64,000 nucleotides of DNA from Megascapheus bottae (Eukaryota > Chordata > Mammalia > Rodentia > Geomyidae): NCBI GenBank assembly GCA_024803745.1, contig JANJXV010000013.1:30422001-30486000 (forward strand), written 5' to 3'. The notes beneath the pieces are model-generated. The model saw only the letters and a list, made by a program, of their open reading frames with translations, was not told the origin of the DNA and did not search any database. This document shows positions 21,475 to 33,082 of this stretch, one piece after another (the stretch's first letter is position 1; each line of letters starts with the position of its first letter). Position numbers and translations under genes: made by a program.

Positions 21475-23278
21475 TTCTGAAGAATTTTTACATCATATTT
21501 TTACATCATATTTTAAGTGACAAGTTTAACATACAAGTGTTCAAGGAAGAAATCTCTATTTACAATAACTGTGACTTAGTATTTAGAACTTAATGACAAT
21601 TAGACAAAGGGGTTGTATATCATAGAAACATATTAATTTATGAGGTTATTAGTTTTCCTTACCCTGGCCATTCTAACTGGAGTAAGGTGAATCTTAGCAT
21701 TGTTTTGATTTGCATTTTTTATGACCAGAGATGTTGAGCATTTCTTCATATGTCTACAGGCCATTTTTGTTTCTTCTTCAGAGAAGACTCTCTTTAAGAC
21801 TTTGGCCCATTTTTTAATGGGATGGTTGTTACTTTGGAGATTAGTTTTGGAATGATTTAATTTTTGAGCTGTTGATATATTTTAGATATGAGGCCTTTGT
21901 CTGTTGTGTGATTGGTGAAGATCTTCTCCCACTCTGTAGGCTTCCTAACTAATTTATTAGCTATGTCCTTTGCCATACAAAAGCTCTGCAGTTTAATGCA
22001 GTCCCACTCATCCAACCTTTCTCTGATTTGTTGTGATTCTTGGTCTTTATTAAGTAAGTTTTGACCTGTGCCAAGGAGGCCTAGTGTATCTCCTACGCCT
22101 TCTTGTGAAGTTTTCAGTGTGTCAGCTTTTACCTCCAGGTCTTTGATCCATTTGGAGTTAATTCTAGTGCAAGGTGACAAAAAAGAATCCAACTTTAGTT
22201 TTCTGCAGGTGCTTAACCAGTTCTGCCAGCACAACTTGTTGAAGAGGCTATCTTTCTTCCATTCTATTTTTTTTGGCTCCCTTGTCAAAGATTAGGTGAT
22301 GTTGAAGGGGATATGGCCAGGAAGGATCACTACTACACTGTTGGTGGGAGTGCAAACTCATTCAACCACTATGGAAAGCAGTATGGCAGTGCCTCAAAAG
22401 GCTAAACATAGAACTCCCCTATGACCCAGCAATTCCACTACTTGGCATTTACCCAACCATCCAGAAACTAGGACATACTAAAGCCAGTAGCACATCAATG
22501 TTCATTGCAGCATTATTCACCATAGCAAAGATATGGAACCAACCTAGATGTCTTTCAGTTGATGAATGGATTCACAAGATGTTGTATTTGTACACAATGG
22601 AATTCTATGCTGCTGTCAGAAAAAACGACATGGCCCCATTTGTTAGGAAATGGAAAGACTTAGAAAAAATCATATTAAGCGAAGTAAGCCAAACTCAAAG
22701 GAACTTAGGCTCAATGGTTTCCCTCATTCATCATAACCAGTAGAAACCTTGGGCTCTAATAGCAAAGATTTGGAATAGAGCAAAAACTTGATACATAAGG
22801 CCATATAGTATGAAGCTAATTGAATGGACCTCTAGGATATTGAAACAAAAGCCATATAACCAATGATTGCTGTCCTTAAGGTGCTATGTTATCTCTCAGT
22901 TCTTTTGCTCTTCCTTTGTTATCTCATATTGTCACAATGTCTCACTTTGTTATCTGATATATTGGATACATTTGTATTTGGTTACTTGAAATTGGACAGG
23001 GAAGGGGGAAAAACCAAAGGGGGGGTGGGGGGAGAGTAAAATGGGGACCAAGACATGTGGAAGGGTATCAATGTATGTGAATTAATCCACCTTCTATCTG
23101 GCAAAAATGATGTAACCCTTTTATTAAATACAATAAAAATATTAAAAAAACAACATTTAGCAGAATGACAGTGAAAAAAAGAAACATATTAATTTATGAA
23201 ATAAAACATTATGTCTATAGAGTCACAAGTTTTCATGTCTACATAGTTATGTTTCTATTTCCATTACCATGTCCATAA
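21475..23278 (-). mobile_element. Short L1 3'UTR element S1 (about 250 bp, interrupted)
   Basis: The two halves, 21475-21643 and 23181-23278, together match only the last 200-220 bp of the L1-A 3'UTR (compare 11880-12110). The flanking word ggattttgtatt at 21463-21474 and 23279-23290 is its target-site duplication within L1-A ORF2. A later L1-B copy (21644-23180) splits it. Confidence 0.8.
21644..23180 (+). mobile_element. 5'-inverted (twin-primed) L1-B insertion
   Basis: The 19-bp word gaaacatattaatttatga flanks it at 21625-21643 and 23181-23199. The right part (22298-23180) is sense on plus: ORF2 C-terminus ([13 protein letters not shown] text near 22325, YLYTMEFYAAVRKND near 22590), 3'UTR, AATAAA and an A tail. 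The left part (21644-22297) is the adjoining upstream ORF2 piece in inverse orientation (minus frame 21857-22288). Their L1 coordinates abut almost perfectly, as expected from twin priming with almost no loss. Confidence 0.95.
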
Positions 23279-24112
23279 GGATTTTGTATTATGTCAAATG
23301 CCTCCTCTGCATCCAGAGACATTATAATATGATTCTTATCCTTAGCTCTATTGATACGATGTATTACATTGATTGATCTGAGAATGTTAAACCAGCCTTG
23401 TATTTTTGGGATGAAGCCTAAATAATCGTAATGTATAATTTTTTAAATTTGTTTCTGGATTCTGTTGTCTAGAATTTCATTGCGGAGTTTTGCGACTGTG
23501 TTCATTAGAGAGATAGGTCTGTAGTTCTCTTTTTTTTGCTGGATCTTTCCTTGGTTTGGGGGTGAGAGTAATATTCGCTTCATAAAATGAGTTTAGTATT
23601 GCTCCTTCTGCTTCTGTGTCTCAGAAGAGTTTCAAGAGTATAGTGTTACTTCATCTTTAAACGTCTTGTAGAATTGCACAGTGAAACCATCTGGACCTGG
23701 TCTCTTTTAGGTTGGCATTTCCCTGATTGCTTCCACAATTCCATTGTAAGAGATTTTTTTATTCAATTTGTTTACCTCTTCATTGTTCAGTGTGGGTAGC
23801 CTATATTTATTTAAGAAATCATCCATTTCTACTAGATTTCTTGTTTCTTTGAATATAGGCCCTGGTAGTACTTATTTATTTTGGACTGAATTTTTTGGAT
23901 ATCAGTTGTGATTGTTCCTGTAGTGTCTCTAATCTTGTTTATTTGAGTCTCCCCTCTCCTTTTTTGGATTAATCTTGCCAGGGGTCTGTCTATTTTGTTG
24001 ACTCTTTCAAAGAACCAACTTTTTGATTTATTAATTTTGTGGATAGTAGATCTTACTTCAGTCTCTGATATTTCTGATTTTATTTTTGTCATCTGTCCTT
24101 CTGGTTGTTTTA
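23279..24112 (-). mobile_element. L1-A ORF2 middle part
   Basis: It continues the L1-A reverse-transcriptase domain toward its N-terminal side: the frame at 23832-24092 reads SWFFERVNKIDRPLARLIQKRR and TQINKIRDTTGTITTD. Frameshifts and stops break the rest. The right end cttctggttgtttta (24098-24112) is the target word of the next L1-B insertion. Confidence 0.88.
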
Positions 24113-25163
24113 TTTTTTTGATATTTTTATTGTAATTAATAAAAGGGTTACATGATATTTGCCAGATAGAAGGTGCATTAATTCACATGTCTTGGTCCCC
24201 ATTACACTTCCCCTCACCCCCCATCTTGTTTTCCCCCTTCCCTATCCAATTTCAAATAACCAAATACAAATATATCCAATTTATCAGATAACAAAGTGAG
24301 ATACTTTAACAATTTTAGATTACCAAGGGACAGCAAAAGAGATGAGAGATAACATAGTACATTAAGGAAAACAATCATTCAATATATGGCTTTTGTTTCT
24401 ATATCCTAGAGGTCCTTTCATTTAGCATCCTACTATATGGCCTTATGTATCAAGGTTTTGCTCTATTGCCAATCTCTGCTAGGAGAGCCCAAGGTTTCTA
24501 CTGATTATGATAAATGAGGGAAACCATGGAGCCTAAGTTCCTTTGAGTCTGGCTTACTTCACTTAATATGATCTTTTCTAAGTCTTTCCATTTTCTAACA
24601 AATGGGGCAATGTCATTCTTTCTGACAGCAGCATAGAATTCCATTGTGTACAAATACCACATCCTGTGTAATCCATTCGTCAACTGAGGGACATCTAGAT
24701 TGGTTCCATATCTTTGCTATGGTAAATAGTGCTGCAATGAACATTGTTGTGCTTGCGGATTTAGTATGTCCTTGTTTCTGGATGATTGGGTAAATGCCAA
24801 GTAGTGGAATTGCTGGGTCATAGGGGAGCACTATGTTTAGTCTTTTGAGGCACTGCGATACTGATTTCCATAGTGGTTGAACAAGTTTTCACTCCCACCA
24901 ACAGTGTAGTAGTGATCCCTCCTGGCCACATCCCCTCCAGCATCTGTTGTTATTAGTTTTTCTGATCCTGGCCGTTCTAACTGGAGTGAGGTGGAATCTT
25001 AGAGTTGTTTTGATTTGCATTTCTTTTATGACCAGAGATGTTGAGCATTCCTTCATGTGTCTCTAGGCCATTTTTGTTTCTTTTTCAGAGAAGACTTTCT
25101 TTAAGTCTTTGGCCCATTTTTTAATGGGATGGTTAAAAAAAATTGAATCACTCCAAAACTAAT
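24113..25163 (-). mobile_element. 5'-truncated L1-B with a 26-bp 5' inversion
   Basis: Sense on minus: ORF2 C-terminal frames (24498-24831, with YLYTMEFYAAVRKND and LPYDPAIPLLGIYP), 3'UTR and an AATAAA tail at the left end. At 25138 the orientation flips: 25138-25163 reads plus-sense L1-B (attgaatcactccaaaacta) from just upstream in L1 coordinates. The target-site duplication is cttctggttgtttta (24098-24112) and cttctagttgtttta (25164-25178). Confidence 0.92.
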
Positions 25164-26150
25164 CTTCTAGTTGTTTTAGAATTAACTTTTTCTTGCTCCT
25201 CTAGGTGTTCCAGTTTCTTTTTTAGGTTCTTTACATGCTCTTCTTCTGTCTTTTTAATATGTGCTCCTAGTGCTATAAATTTGCCCCTTAGAACTGCCTT
25301 TGCTGTGTCCCATAAGTTCCTTTGTAATGTCTCGTGATTGTAATTACATTCAAGGAAGTTTTTAATTTCTTTTCTGATCTGATTTGTAAGCCAGGAGTTA
25401 TTCAGAAGTGTGTTGTTCAGCTTCCAACTGTTTGAATGTTTTTTGACTTTGACATTGTGCAGAATGAGTCTGACTCCACTGTGGTGAGATAGAATGCATG
25501 GAATTATATCAGTCTTCTTGTATCTGCTTAAGTTTTCTATATGAACTATTATATGATCTATTTTGGAATGTGTTCCATGTGCTGCTGAGAAAAATGTAAA
25601 AAGTTTCACCATTGGGTGGAAGCGTCTGTGGTGTCGTTCAAGTCGATAGTGGCTTTGCTTGACTTCTTTGAGTTGACCTGTCATTTGTTGAGAGTGGTGT
25701 ATTGAGGTCTCCACTGTGATTGTGTTTGAGTCTATCTTGTTCTGTAATTCTAAGAGCATTTGTTTAACGAATTTGGGTGCTCCCGTGTTGGGGGAGTAAA
25801 TGTATATAACCGTAATATTGTGATTATGGATTGTACCCTTCACTAATATGTAGTGGCCGACTCTATCTTTATGTACTGATTTTACTGATTTTATGCACTG
25901 ATATTTTGTCAGAGATTAAGATTGCTACTCCTGCTTTTTTGCATGGTGCATTGGAGTGGAAAATTTGTTTCCATCCTTTCACTTGGAATTTGTTTCTGTC
26001 TTTGGCAGTGAGGTGGGTCTCTTGGAGGCAACATATAGATGGGTGGTGTTTCTTAATCCAGTCTTCTTCTCTGTGTCTTTTGATTGGATTGTTCCACTCA
26101 TTCACATTTAGGGACATTATAGAGAAGTGGTCAGTTTCTTTCTCTCGCTT
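25164..26150 (-). pseudogene. L1-A ORF2 endonuclease region, inactivated
   Basis: Two open stretches remain. 25869-26117 reads LNVNEWNNPIKRHREEDWIKKH then ICCLQETHLT and KAGVAILISDK, the N-terminal endonuclease blocks. 25164-25843 continues with SPNTGAPKFVKQ, SKIDHI and then ORF2 linker text. The catalytic block that reads GDFN in L1-B is replaced here by unrelated residues after TITV, and the SDH block reads SHH, so the nuclease would be dead even if the frame were intact. It overlaps the insertion point of the L1-B copy at 24113. Confidence 0.88.
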
Positions 26151-26313
26151 TTTTCCCCTTTTGTTTTTAGTGAATTATAGGTAAGAGCTTCTTAATGGGG
26201 ATTTTTGTTGTTCTACAATTTGTTCTCAATTAATTAATATTTTTTGCAATGCTGTTTTAATGTGCATGTATTCATATTGCTTCTCTTTGGAGTGAAATAT
26301 TCTTGTTTCTCCC

Positions 26314-26990
26314 TCAAATGTAAATGCTAGTTTTGTTGGATATATCAGTCTGGGTTGGCAGTTGTTGGTCTTCAGGACATGAATGATGTTTTTCTAAGCT
26401 TTTCTTGCATTTAGGGTTTGCATGGAGAGGTCTACGGTTATTCGAAGTTTTTTTCCCATTGTAGTATAGCTCTTTCTTTGTTTTAACAGCATTTAAGATC
26501 AATTCCTTTGTATTTGGGTCTAGTGTCTTTACTATGATATGTCTAGACGAGTTCCTTTTAGGATCTTGCCTGTTTGGAGTCCTGAAACCTTCAATAATGT
26601 GAGTATTTTCCCTTTTGAAGTTGGGGAAGTTCTCTGCTATGATTTTGGTGAATAAGGGTTGCATTCCTTTGTCCTGGAACTCCACCCCCTCATCGATCCA
26701 TATTATACGAAGATTAGATTTCTTGGCTGCATCTGTCAGGTCCTGAAGTTCTCTCTGGTGGATTCTGACTGATCTTTCCAGGCTGATGAATCTCTGTTCC
26801 AGCTCTTGTGTTTTATCTTCTGTTCCTGATGTCCTATTCTCCATCTCAGTCAATCTGCTGTTTAATGTCTCCATTTGTGTTTGAGTTGTGGACACTGAGC
26901 TGATCATGTCTGCTGAGAGGATATTAAACTTTTCTTCCACTTCTCTTTTGAATTCAAAGAGCTCCTTTGTAATTTCTTGCTTTTGTTTTT
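26314..26990 (-). pseudogene. L1-A ORF1 fragment (coiled coil, RRM, CTD)
   Basis: A 208-codon open frame (26314-26940) carries a heptad-rich coiled coil (residues about 10-70, for example TQMETLNSRLTEMENR), an RRM start (KKSNLRIIWIDEG, about 73-85) and the CTD (SRHIIVKTLDPNTKELIL, about 131-148). It then runs into a shifted frame. A few residues upstream of the first Met (plus 26941-26990) still look like ORF1. The N-terminus differs strongly from L1-B ORF1, showing two distinct L1 lineages. Confidence 0.85.
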
Positions 26991-26999
26991 GGAATTTTG

Positions 27000-27967
27000 C
27001 TTAATTTCATTAGCTGAGTGCTGCTCTCAGACCAATCAGTGACCCCACAGTGGGCCATAGGATGAAGCTGAGCACTTCGGTCTCAGCTAGCCCGGGCAGA
27101 TGGCTAGTTTTCCTGACCTGTTCCCGGGGGCAGGCCCCAGCTGAGGGCCTGGGATTTGGGTGTTTTTGAGTGCTCTCAGATATACTAGCCTGACTGGTTT
27201 CCGCCCAGTTCCTAGGAGTGGGGCCCAGCTGAGGATGTGGGCTCTGAGAGCGGAGCTGAGCCTTTATGATTCTCAGAGGACACGAATTTGGCCCCTGCTG
27301 GTCTGTCCATTTCCCTGCTGTGTTTCCACTGCTTTGGCAGAGAGTCTGTCTGTGACTCTGTGTGGGGCCCCTTAGTGCTGTCTTGCTGGAGACTTTCAGC
27401 AGGAGGGCGCCCGGCTCAAGAGTCACGTTTGGGTGAGACAGATGCTGGCCCCCAGATTCCCATGTACCCCCACACACTGTTGGAAACAGGGTCTCAGTGC
27501 CCCTCAGTCTCCAGTTTCAGTGGCCTGGGAGAGGAGGCTGTTGGGTGGGTGGGAGCAGGGACACCTCTGCCCCCTTTGGTGGGGTGCTGGGTCTTAGCCC
27601 TGCCCACCTGTCAGTCTCCAGTCAATGGCCTTGAGGAGGGGGCTATTGGAGGAAGGGACAGGATTCTGAATTCCTTGCCCCCTGCACTTGCTAGCGTAGC
27701 TGGAGGTCAGGACTTCCCATCCCAGAGTCCTTCACCATGGCTTTAGGGGCTGAGAGGTGGGTGAGGGGTCCTTGTGTTTCAGATTCTTTGAGAATGCAGG
27801 ATATAAGCTTTATCTGGATTTCTTTTCCGGTTTGAGTATTTCTCCGTTGCTTCTTGAATTTGTAGTTGTGGATTTCTTAAGGTAGTTGGCTCATGGGATT
27901 CCCTGATTTTCTCTTTTTTGTGGGAGAGAGCTAGGCTGAGTCGCTATTGTCTCGGAACCATCTTCCG
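27000..27967 (-). promoter_or_regulatory. L1-A 5'UTR
   Basis: GC-rich block homologous to the L1-B 5'UTR: shared words include tcagtctccagtcaatggcct, ggattctgaattccttgccc, and the 5' end attgtctcggaaccatcttcc. Only one full 107-bp monomer plus a partial one is present (about 27510-27660). Confidence 0.8.
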
Positions 27968-27972
27968 ACTCT

Positions 27973-27987
27973 TGATGCAATTCTTTT
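27973..27987. repeat. Right target-site duplication of L1-A
   Basis: The word tgatgcaattctttt is identical to 11284-11298. It is followed by the unduplicated flank agaagctcatttg. Confidence 0.75.
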
Positions 27988-28528
27988 AGAAGCTCATTTG
28001 TGTAAATGAATAGCGGAATAGAATTGTGTTTTATTCAACTATTAATTGTGTGATAGTATAGTTTAAATGCTCTTTTCTCTACATAATAAAAGGAGAAAAA
28101 TCACCTTAAACTAAAAACTTTTAATGAATACAAGAGATAATTTCTAAAGCCCCCATCACCAAATAAAGTCCTCAAGCTATAGATTACCTAATGGCTAAGA
28201 GGATAAGAAAAAAATGTTCCTTCTCTGACATTTTCTACCGCTCAGAGTAAACTTTATATGGCCTTTATGTGCCATTTCTTCTTATTGCATTACAATGAGA
28301 GTTTTTTATATAGCTGTAGTTTGAAAATGAATTGATAGTTTCTATCAAGAGATACTTGGCGGAAGAAGAAGGCTGAGATGCACTTCTATGTTTAACCTGT
28401 GGAAAACAGTGTTATGAGCACTGACTCATATACATAGAAAATGTGTGTATAAGGGTTTTTTGAGCCAAAAAATGAAACCTCTCGTCTTTAACAAATGATT
28501 TAAAATGAAAGAAAGAAAATATGCATCA
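27988..28528. other. Unique AT-rich DNA, no feature seen
   Basis: This is the right flank of the L1-A insertion. No gene or repeat recognised. Confidence 0.45.
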
Positions 28529-28760
28529 GCCAGGCCCTGGTGTCTCAAGCCTGTAATCCTAGATATTCCGGAGGCTGAGATCTGAAGATCATGGTTCAAA
28601 GCAGGGAAGTCCATGAGACTCATCTCCAGTTAACCACCAGAAAACAGAGAGTGGCATTTTGACTCAAAGTGGTAGAGTAACAGCCTTGAGCTGATGAGCA
28701 CAGAGGCAGCACTCAGATAATGTATTCAAACTACATGATGGATCAAAAAAAACCCTATAT
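28529..28760 (+). mobile_element. Dimeric SINE, B1-like plus ID-like arm
   Basis: Clear left arm (gccaggccctggtgtctcaag, gcctgtaatcctagatattc, gaggctgagatctgaagatc), middle (ttaaccaccagaaaacagag) and right arm (ctcaaagtggtagagtaacag, ccttgagctgatgagcacag), ending in an A-rich tail at about 28745. Confidence 0.88.
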
Positions 28761-29785
28761 GAATGATGAATATATATGGGATAAGATCTTTCCTAAATGC
28801 ACCTATCATCTTTAGGGTGATTCTCTGCACTTTTTCCAGCCTCTGGCACTGAGGAGAACATGAAAGAAGTTGTTAATCCCCATACTATGCAGGAACACCT
28901 GTAGGTCACTCCAAATTTTATACTCAAGGCTAAATTTCAGAAAACTACACCAAGTTCTCTTTGGTTTCTTTGTCTCTGTAATTACATTCTCTGTCCCTGA
29001 AAAGAAACTCTCCAGCATCCCAGACTCCCTCAAGAGCCTGGTCACATTCTAAAAAGAATATCACTGGGGAAAATATATGTGTCAAGTGTTCTGAAGTCAA
29101 GGGGAGACTTCACAAATGCTTAATGGCTTTAATGTTCATTGATTCTTTTGCCTAGGGGATGATATTCCCATAGATGGAGGAGCTATTTCTACAGACAAAC
29201 ACAAGTATGAAAGAAGGGGAGGATAATTGGAGAATTTTATACCTCGAATGTATTTTATAATCATCCCTTTGGTACTTGAAAGATGAAACTTTCACTTAGT
29301 TGTAAACTTTAACTTAGTTGTAAATCATTTTTCCATCACATACACATAGATGAATATACACACACATAAACACATATACGAATGTACATATGTATTTCCT
29401 AGCAATCATCATATGAAGAGGTAATTATATAGATGGAAAATTATATATTTATGCATATATATGTATGTATAATTCTATAATATAACCTTAGTTATATAAA
29501 AATATACATAATTCTTAATATGTTCTTAGATATTTGAGGTAATAATATTTTATCATCTGAATAATTATCATGTCTTTTTTTGCAGTATATCATTTCACTC
29601 TATTTTTCCATAATTACTTATTGTGCTTTTGAAATATATCTATATATTCAAATGTACACTCAAAACAAATTGCATTTTTTGCATACCATGTTAGTTTGCA
29701 ATTTGCTACATAAGAAGTAAATACAGAGGGGCAAACTTAGGTCAGATTTAGTTTAAGCAAAAGGAATATTCAGTATGATCACAAA
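28761..29785. other. Unique AT-rich DNA
   Basis: No gene seen. Between about 29340 and 29530 the DNA is a low-complexity mixture of acaca, tata and tgtatg words. Confidence 0.45.
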
Positions 29786-29995
29786 ATATGTACCAGTGGT
29801 TCTCACCAGTAATGCTAGCTACTTAACAAGTTCTGATCTGGTGGAATATGATTCCAAGCCAGCCTGGAAAGAAAAGTCTATGTCCAAAATGACCAGCAGG
29901 AAATCAGTCTTTAGATACGGTTCAAATGGTAAAGTATCAGTAGAATACTAAACAGACTAAGTGCTATACACTAAATCTAAAACACAGTAGACGTC
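29786..29995 (+). mobile_element. Old degraded dimeric SINE
   Basis: The left arm is visible as gtggttctcaccagtaatgc, tagctacttaacaag and ccaagccagcctgg. The right arm is visible as ggttcaaatggtaaagtatc. It is more diverged than the copy at 28529. Confidence 0.6.
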
Positions 29996-30009
29996 AGATC
30001 CAAACAGTT

Positions 30010-30119
30010 TATATTTTCATGTTATGCGTTTTGAATGTTAATCCTTTCTCAGATAAAGTTACCAAGTATTTTCTCCCATTTGGTGCAATAACATTTCACT
30101 CAGCAAAAGCCTCATATCT
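30010..30119 (-). mobile_element. Ancient L1 ORF2 fragment
   Basis: The stretch gaatgttaatcctttctcag, accaagtattttctcccatt and cactcagcaaaagc matches, on minus, the standard mammalian L1 ORF2 text around tattttctcccattctgtggg. It is more diverged than L1-A or L1-B. The ancient element appears to resume at 32301 beyond the L1-A copy. Confidence 0.65.
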
Positions 30120-32300
30120 AGAATAGGATTTATGTCTATGTAGTTGTGTTTATATTTCCAATACTATGCCTATATCATTGGGTATGAGAATATTGAGTCC
30201 TCGCTCTTGTACTGTTTGGATCTAACAGCCATATATTAAGGATACTATGCGCCTTTTGTTCCTTTGGTCTTGACTTGTCTCACTCCATATGATTGGCTCT
30301 AGATTCATCCACTTCCCTGCAAATGCCAGTATTTTATCTTGTCTGTTGGCTATGTAGAATTCCATTGAATATATATATATATATATATATATCACATTTT
30401 CTGTATCGATTCATCTGCAGTAGGAATCAGGGTTGTTTCCATTGCCTGGCTATTGTGAATAGTGCAGAGATAAACATAGCTGAGCAGGTGTCATATCTTG
30501 GGTTATGATGTTCAGGGTACATTCCCAGGAGTGGTATGGCAGGATCGTAGGGAAAGTCAATTTTCAGTTCTTTAAGAAACCTCCACACTGCTTTCCAGAG
30601 TTGCTGAACTGGTTTAAAATCCCACCAGCAGTGCAGTAGTGTTCCTTTTTCTCCACAACTCCGCCAGCATCTATCATTGTCTGAGTTCAAAATGGCCATT
30701 CTTGGCCATTCTTGTTGGGGCAAGATGGTATCTTAGGGTTGTTTTTATTTGCATTTCCTTTATTACCATGGATGATGAACATTTTCTCATATGCTTTCCT
30801 GCCATTTTAAACTCTTCTTTTGGTAAGTCTCTCTTTAGTTCCCTTGCCCATTTAGTGAATGGATTGTTGGGTTTGGGGGGATTAGATTCTTGAGTTCCCT
30901 GTAGATACTGGATATTAAGCATTTGTCTGATGTATTATTGGTAAATATCTTTTCCTAGTTGGTTGACTGTTTCTCTACTTTTTTGACTATGCTTTTATCA
31001 GTGCAGAAACTTTTTATTTTTAGGTAGTCCCATTTATCAAGCCTCTCTCCAATCCATTGTGACCCTGGGATTCTGTTCAAGAATACTTTGACTGTGCCGA
31101 TGAGATCCAGTGTCTCTCCTACTCTATCATGTACCAGTTTCATAGTTTCCGGTCTGACATTGAGGTCTTTGATCCAATTTGAGTTAATGCTTGTGCATGG
31201 CGAAAGGCTAGGTTCAATTTTTAGTTTTCTGCATGTGGCTGCCCAGTTTTGCCAGCACCAATAATTGAATAGACTGTGTTTGTTCCACTGTATATCTTTG
31301 GCTCCTTTGTCAAATACAAGATGACTATGGGTATGCGGTTCTATTTCTGGGTCTTCTATTCTGTTCCATTGATCTTCTGGTCTGTTTTTGTGCCAATACC
31401 AAGCAGTTTTTGTTATTATGGCTCTATGGTAGAGTTTGAAGTCTGGTATTGTAATACCACCAGCATTGTTCTTTTTGCCTAGAATTGTTTTGGCTATTCT
31501 AGGTCTTTTCTTGTTCCATATGAACCTTTGGATTGTATCTTCTATTTCAGTAAAGTATGTCTTTGGGATTTTGATGGGGTTTGCATTGAATTTGTATATT
31601 AATTTTGACAGTATAGCTATTTTCATTATGTTGGTTCCCCCTACACATGAGCATGGGATGTCTTCCCATTTCCTGGTGTATTCTACTTTCTTTTGTTAGG
31701 TTTTTATAGTTTTCATTAAATAATTCCTTTACATCTTTGGTTAAGTTAATTCCTAAGTATTTTATTCCTTTGGGGGGCTATTGCAAATGGAATAATTTTC
31801 TTTTAATTTGGCTTTCTGTTTGTGTATTTTTGATACACAAGAATGCTATTGACTTTTGAAGGTTAATTTTATATCCTGCCACTTTGCTAAAGTGGTTTAT
31901 TAATTCTAGGAGTTTGGGAGTGGAGTTTGTTGGGTCACTCAAGTAGAGGATCAAGTCATCAGCAAATAGGAATAGTTTAATTTCTTCTTTCCCTATGTGG
32001 ATCCCTCTGATGTCTTTTTCTTGCCTTATTGCTATGTCTAAGGGTTCCAGCACCAAACTGAAGAGAAGTGGAGAGAGTGGGCATCCTTGTCTAGTTCCTG
32101 TTTTTAAGGTAAATTGTTCCAGTCTTTCACCATTTAATATAATATTGACTGTAGGATTTTCATAATATTTAATTATTTTAAGGAATTTACCTCTTATTCT
32201 TATTTTTTCTAGTGCTTTCAACATAAATGTATGTTGTATTCTGTCAAATGCCTTCTCTGAGTCCAGAGAAATTATCATATGATTCTTCAGTTTTCTCATT
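30120..32300 (-). mobile_element. Second L1-A copy, truncated at both ends
   Basis: It runs from inside the 3'UTR (30120, equivalent to about 12068) to the RT domain (32300). Frames include 30427-30723 (Cys-rich CWRSCGEKGTLLHCWWD block), 30955-31626 (C-terminal linker) and 31778-32299 ([42 protein letters not shown]). It is closely related to 12060-14105. The terminal 200 bp of the 3'UTR and any A tail are missing at its left end, and I find no target-site duplication, so part was probably lost by deletion. Confidence 0.9.
30369..30392. repeat. (AT)n microsatellite inside L1-A ORF2 end
   Basis: Twelve AT units at the same ORF2 position as the tract at 12308. Confidence 0.93.
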
Positions 32301-32640
32301 TACCTTGGTAAGATTGCTTTGACTATTCAAGTATTTGGTGAATGTTCAGATACTTTCCTCCCTAGTTCTATCAAATCTCAACTAATGTTCACAGTTAAAT
32401 CTCAATATTAATTTTTCACTTCCCACCAACTTGGGTGAAATTTAAACTTTTTGTGACTTCATTCTTTTGTATTTTTTGCAGTAGAGTTATTTCATTTTCT
32501 TTGTTAAGTTTATCCCTAAGCATGGTTTATATCTATTGCAAACATGATTAATGTCATAACTTCTTTCTCAGTAAGGTTATTTTTAATGTACAAAACACCA
32601 TTGATTTTATGCTGCTTTCAAATCTTTGTAGCATTATCTA
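32301..32640 (-). mobile_element. Ancient L1 ORF2 fragment, continuation
   Basis: Words such as ggtaagattgctttgactatt and gttaagtttatccctaagca, then accattgattttatgctgc, follow the order of mammalian L1 ORF2 on minus. Divergence is much higher than for L1-A. This is the likely partner of 30010-30119, split by the second L1-A copy, with some ancient sequence missing between them. Confidence 0.6.
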
Positions 32641-33082
32641 TTAGTTATAGTAGTGTCAAAATATCTCACAAATATACATAAATAGATAATTTGTAAATGG
32701 TAACATTTTAGCTTATTATTACACAAATCTTAATTTTTCCTGATTTTATGGTTTCTTTGCAAATAATTTTCCATTCTAAAAGTTTCCATGTGTCAAGCTA
32801 TATTTTAAACTCACAGAAAAATTCAAATCAGTATACATTAAAATTTAGTATTTGACAAAATCAACTCCAAATTTTGTATTAAAAATTAAATGCATATCTT
32901 CTCCATGTTGAGATCATTTAAAATCTTTTCTGCACACTCTAAAATATATAATACAAATGTCCAATTCAATGTGCATTTAGCATAAATACACCTATAAATA
33001 TGTTAATCATATAAGTCTGACATTTTGGACAGAAATGGCAATATCATGTAATCTAATTGTTTTCTGGAAAAAAATGTGTGTT
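32641..33082. other. AT-rich DNA, no feature seen
   Basis: Possibly more decayed ancient L1, but I cannot support this. Confidence 0.4.

Larger units (their letters stand above)
25164..27967 (-). mobile_element. L1-A, 5' part: ORF2 start, ORF1, 5'UTR
   Basis: The rest of L1-A, in order from right to left: 5'UTR (about 27000-27967), ORF1 (about 26314-26990) and the ORF2 endonuclease region (about 25164-26150). The 5' end matches that of L1-B and is followed five bases later by the right target-site copy at 27973. L1-A was therefore full length when it landed. Confidence 0.9.
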
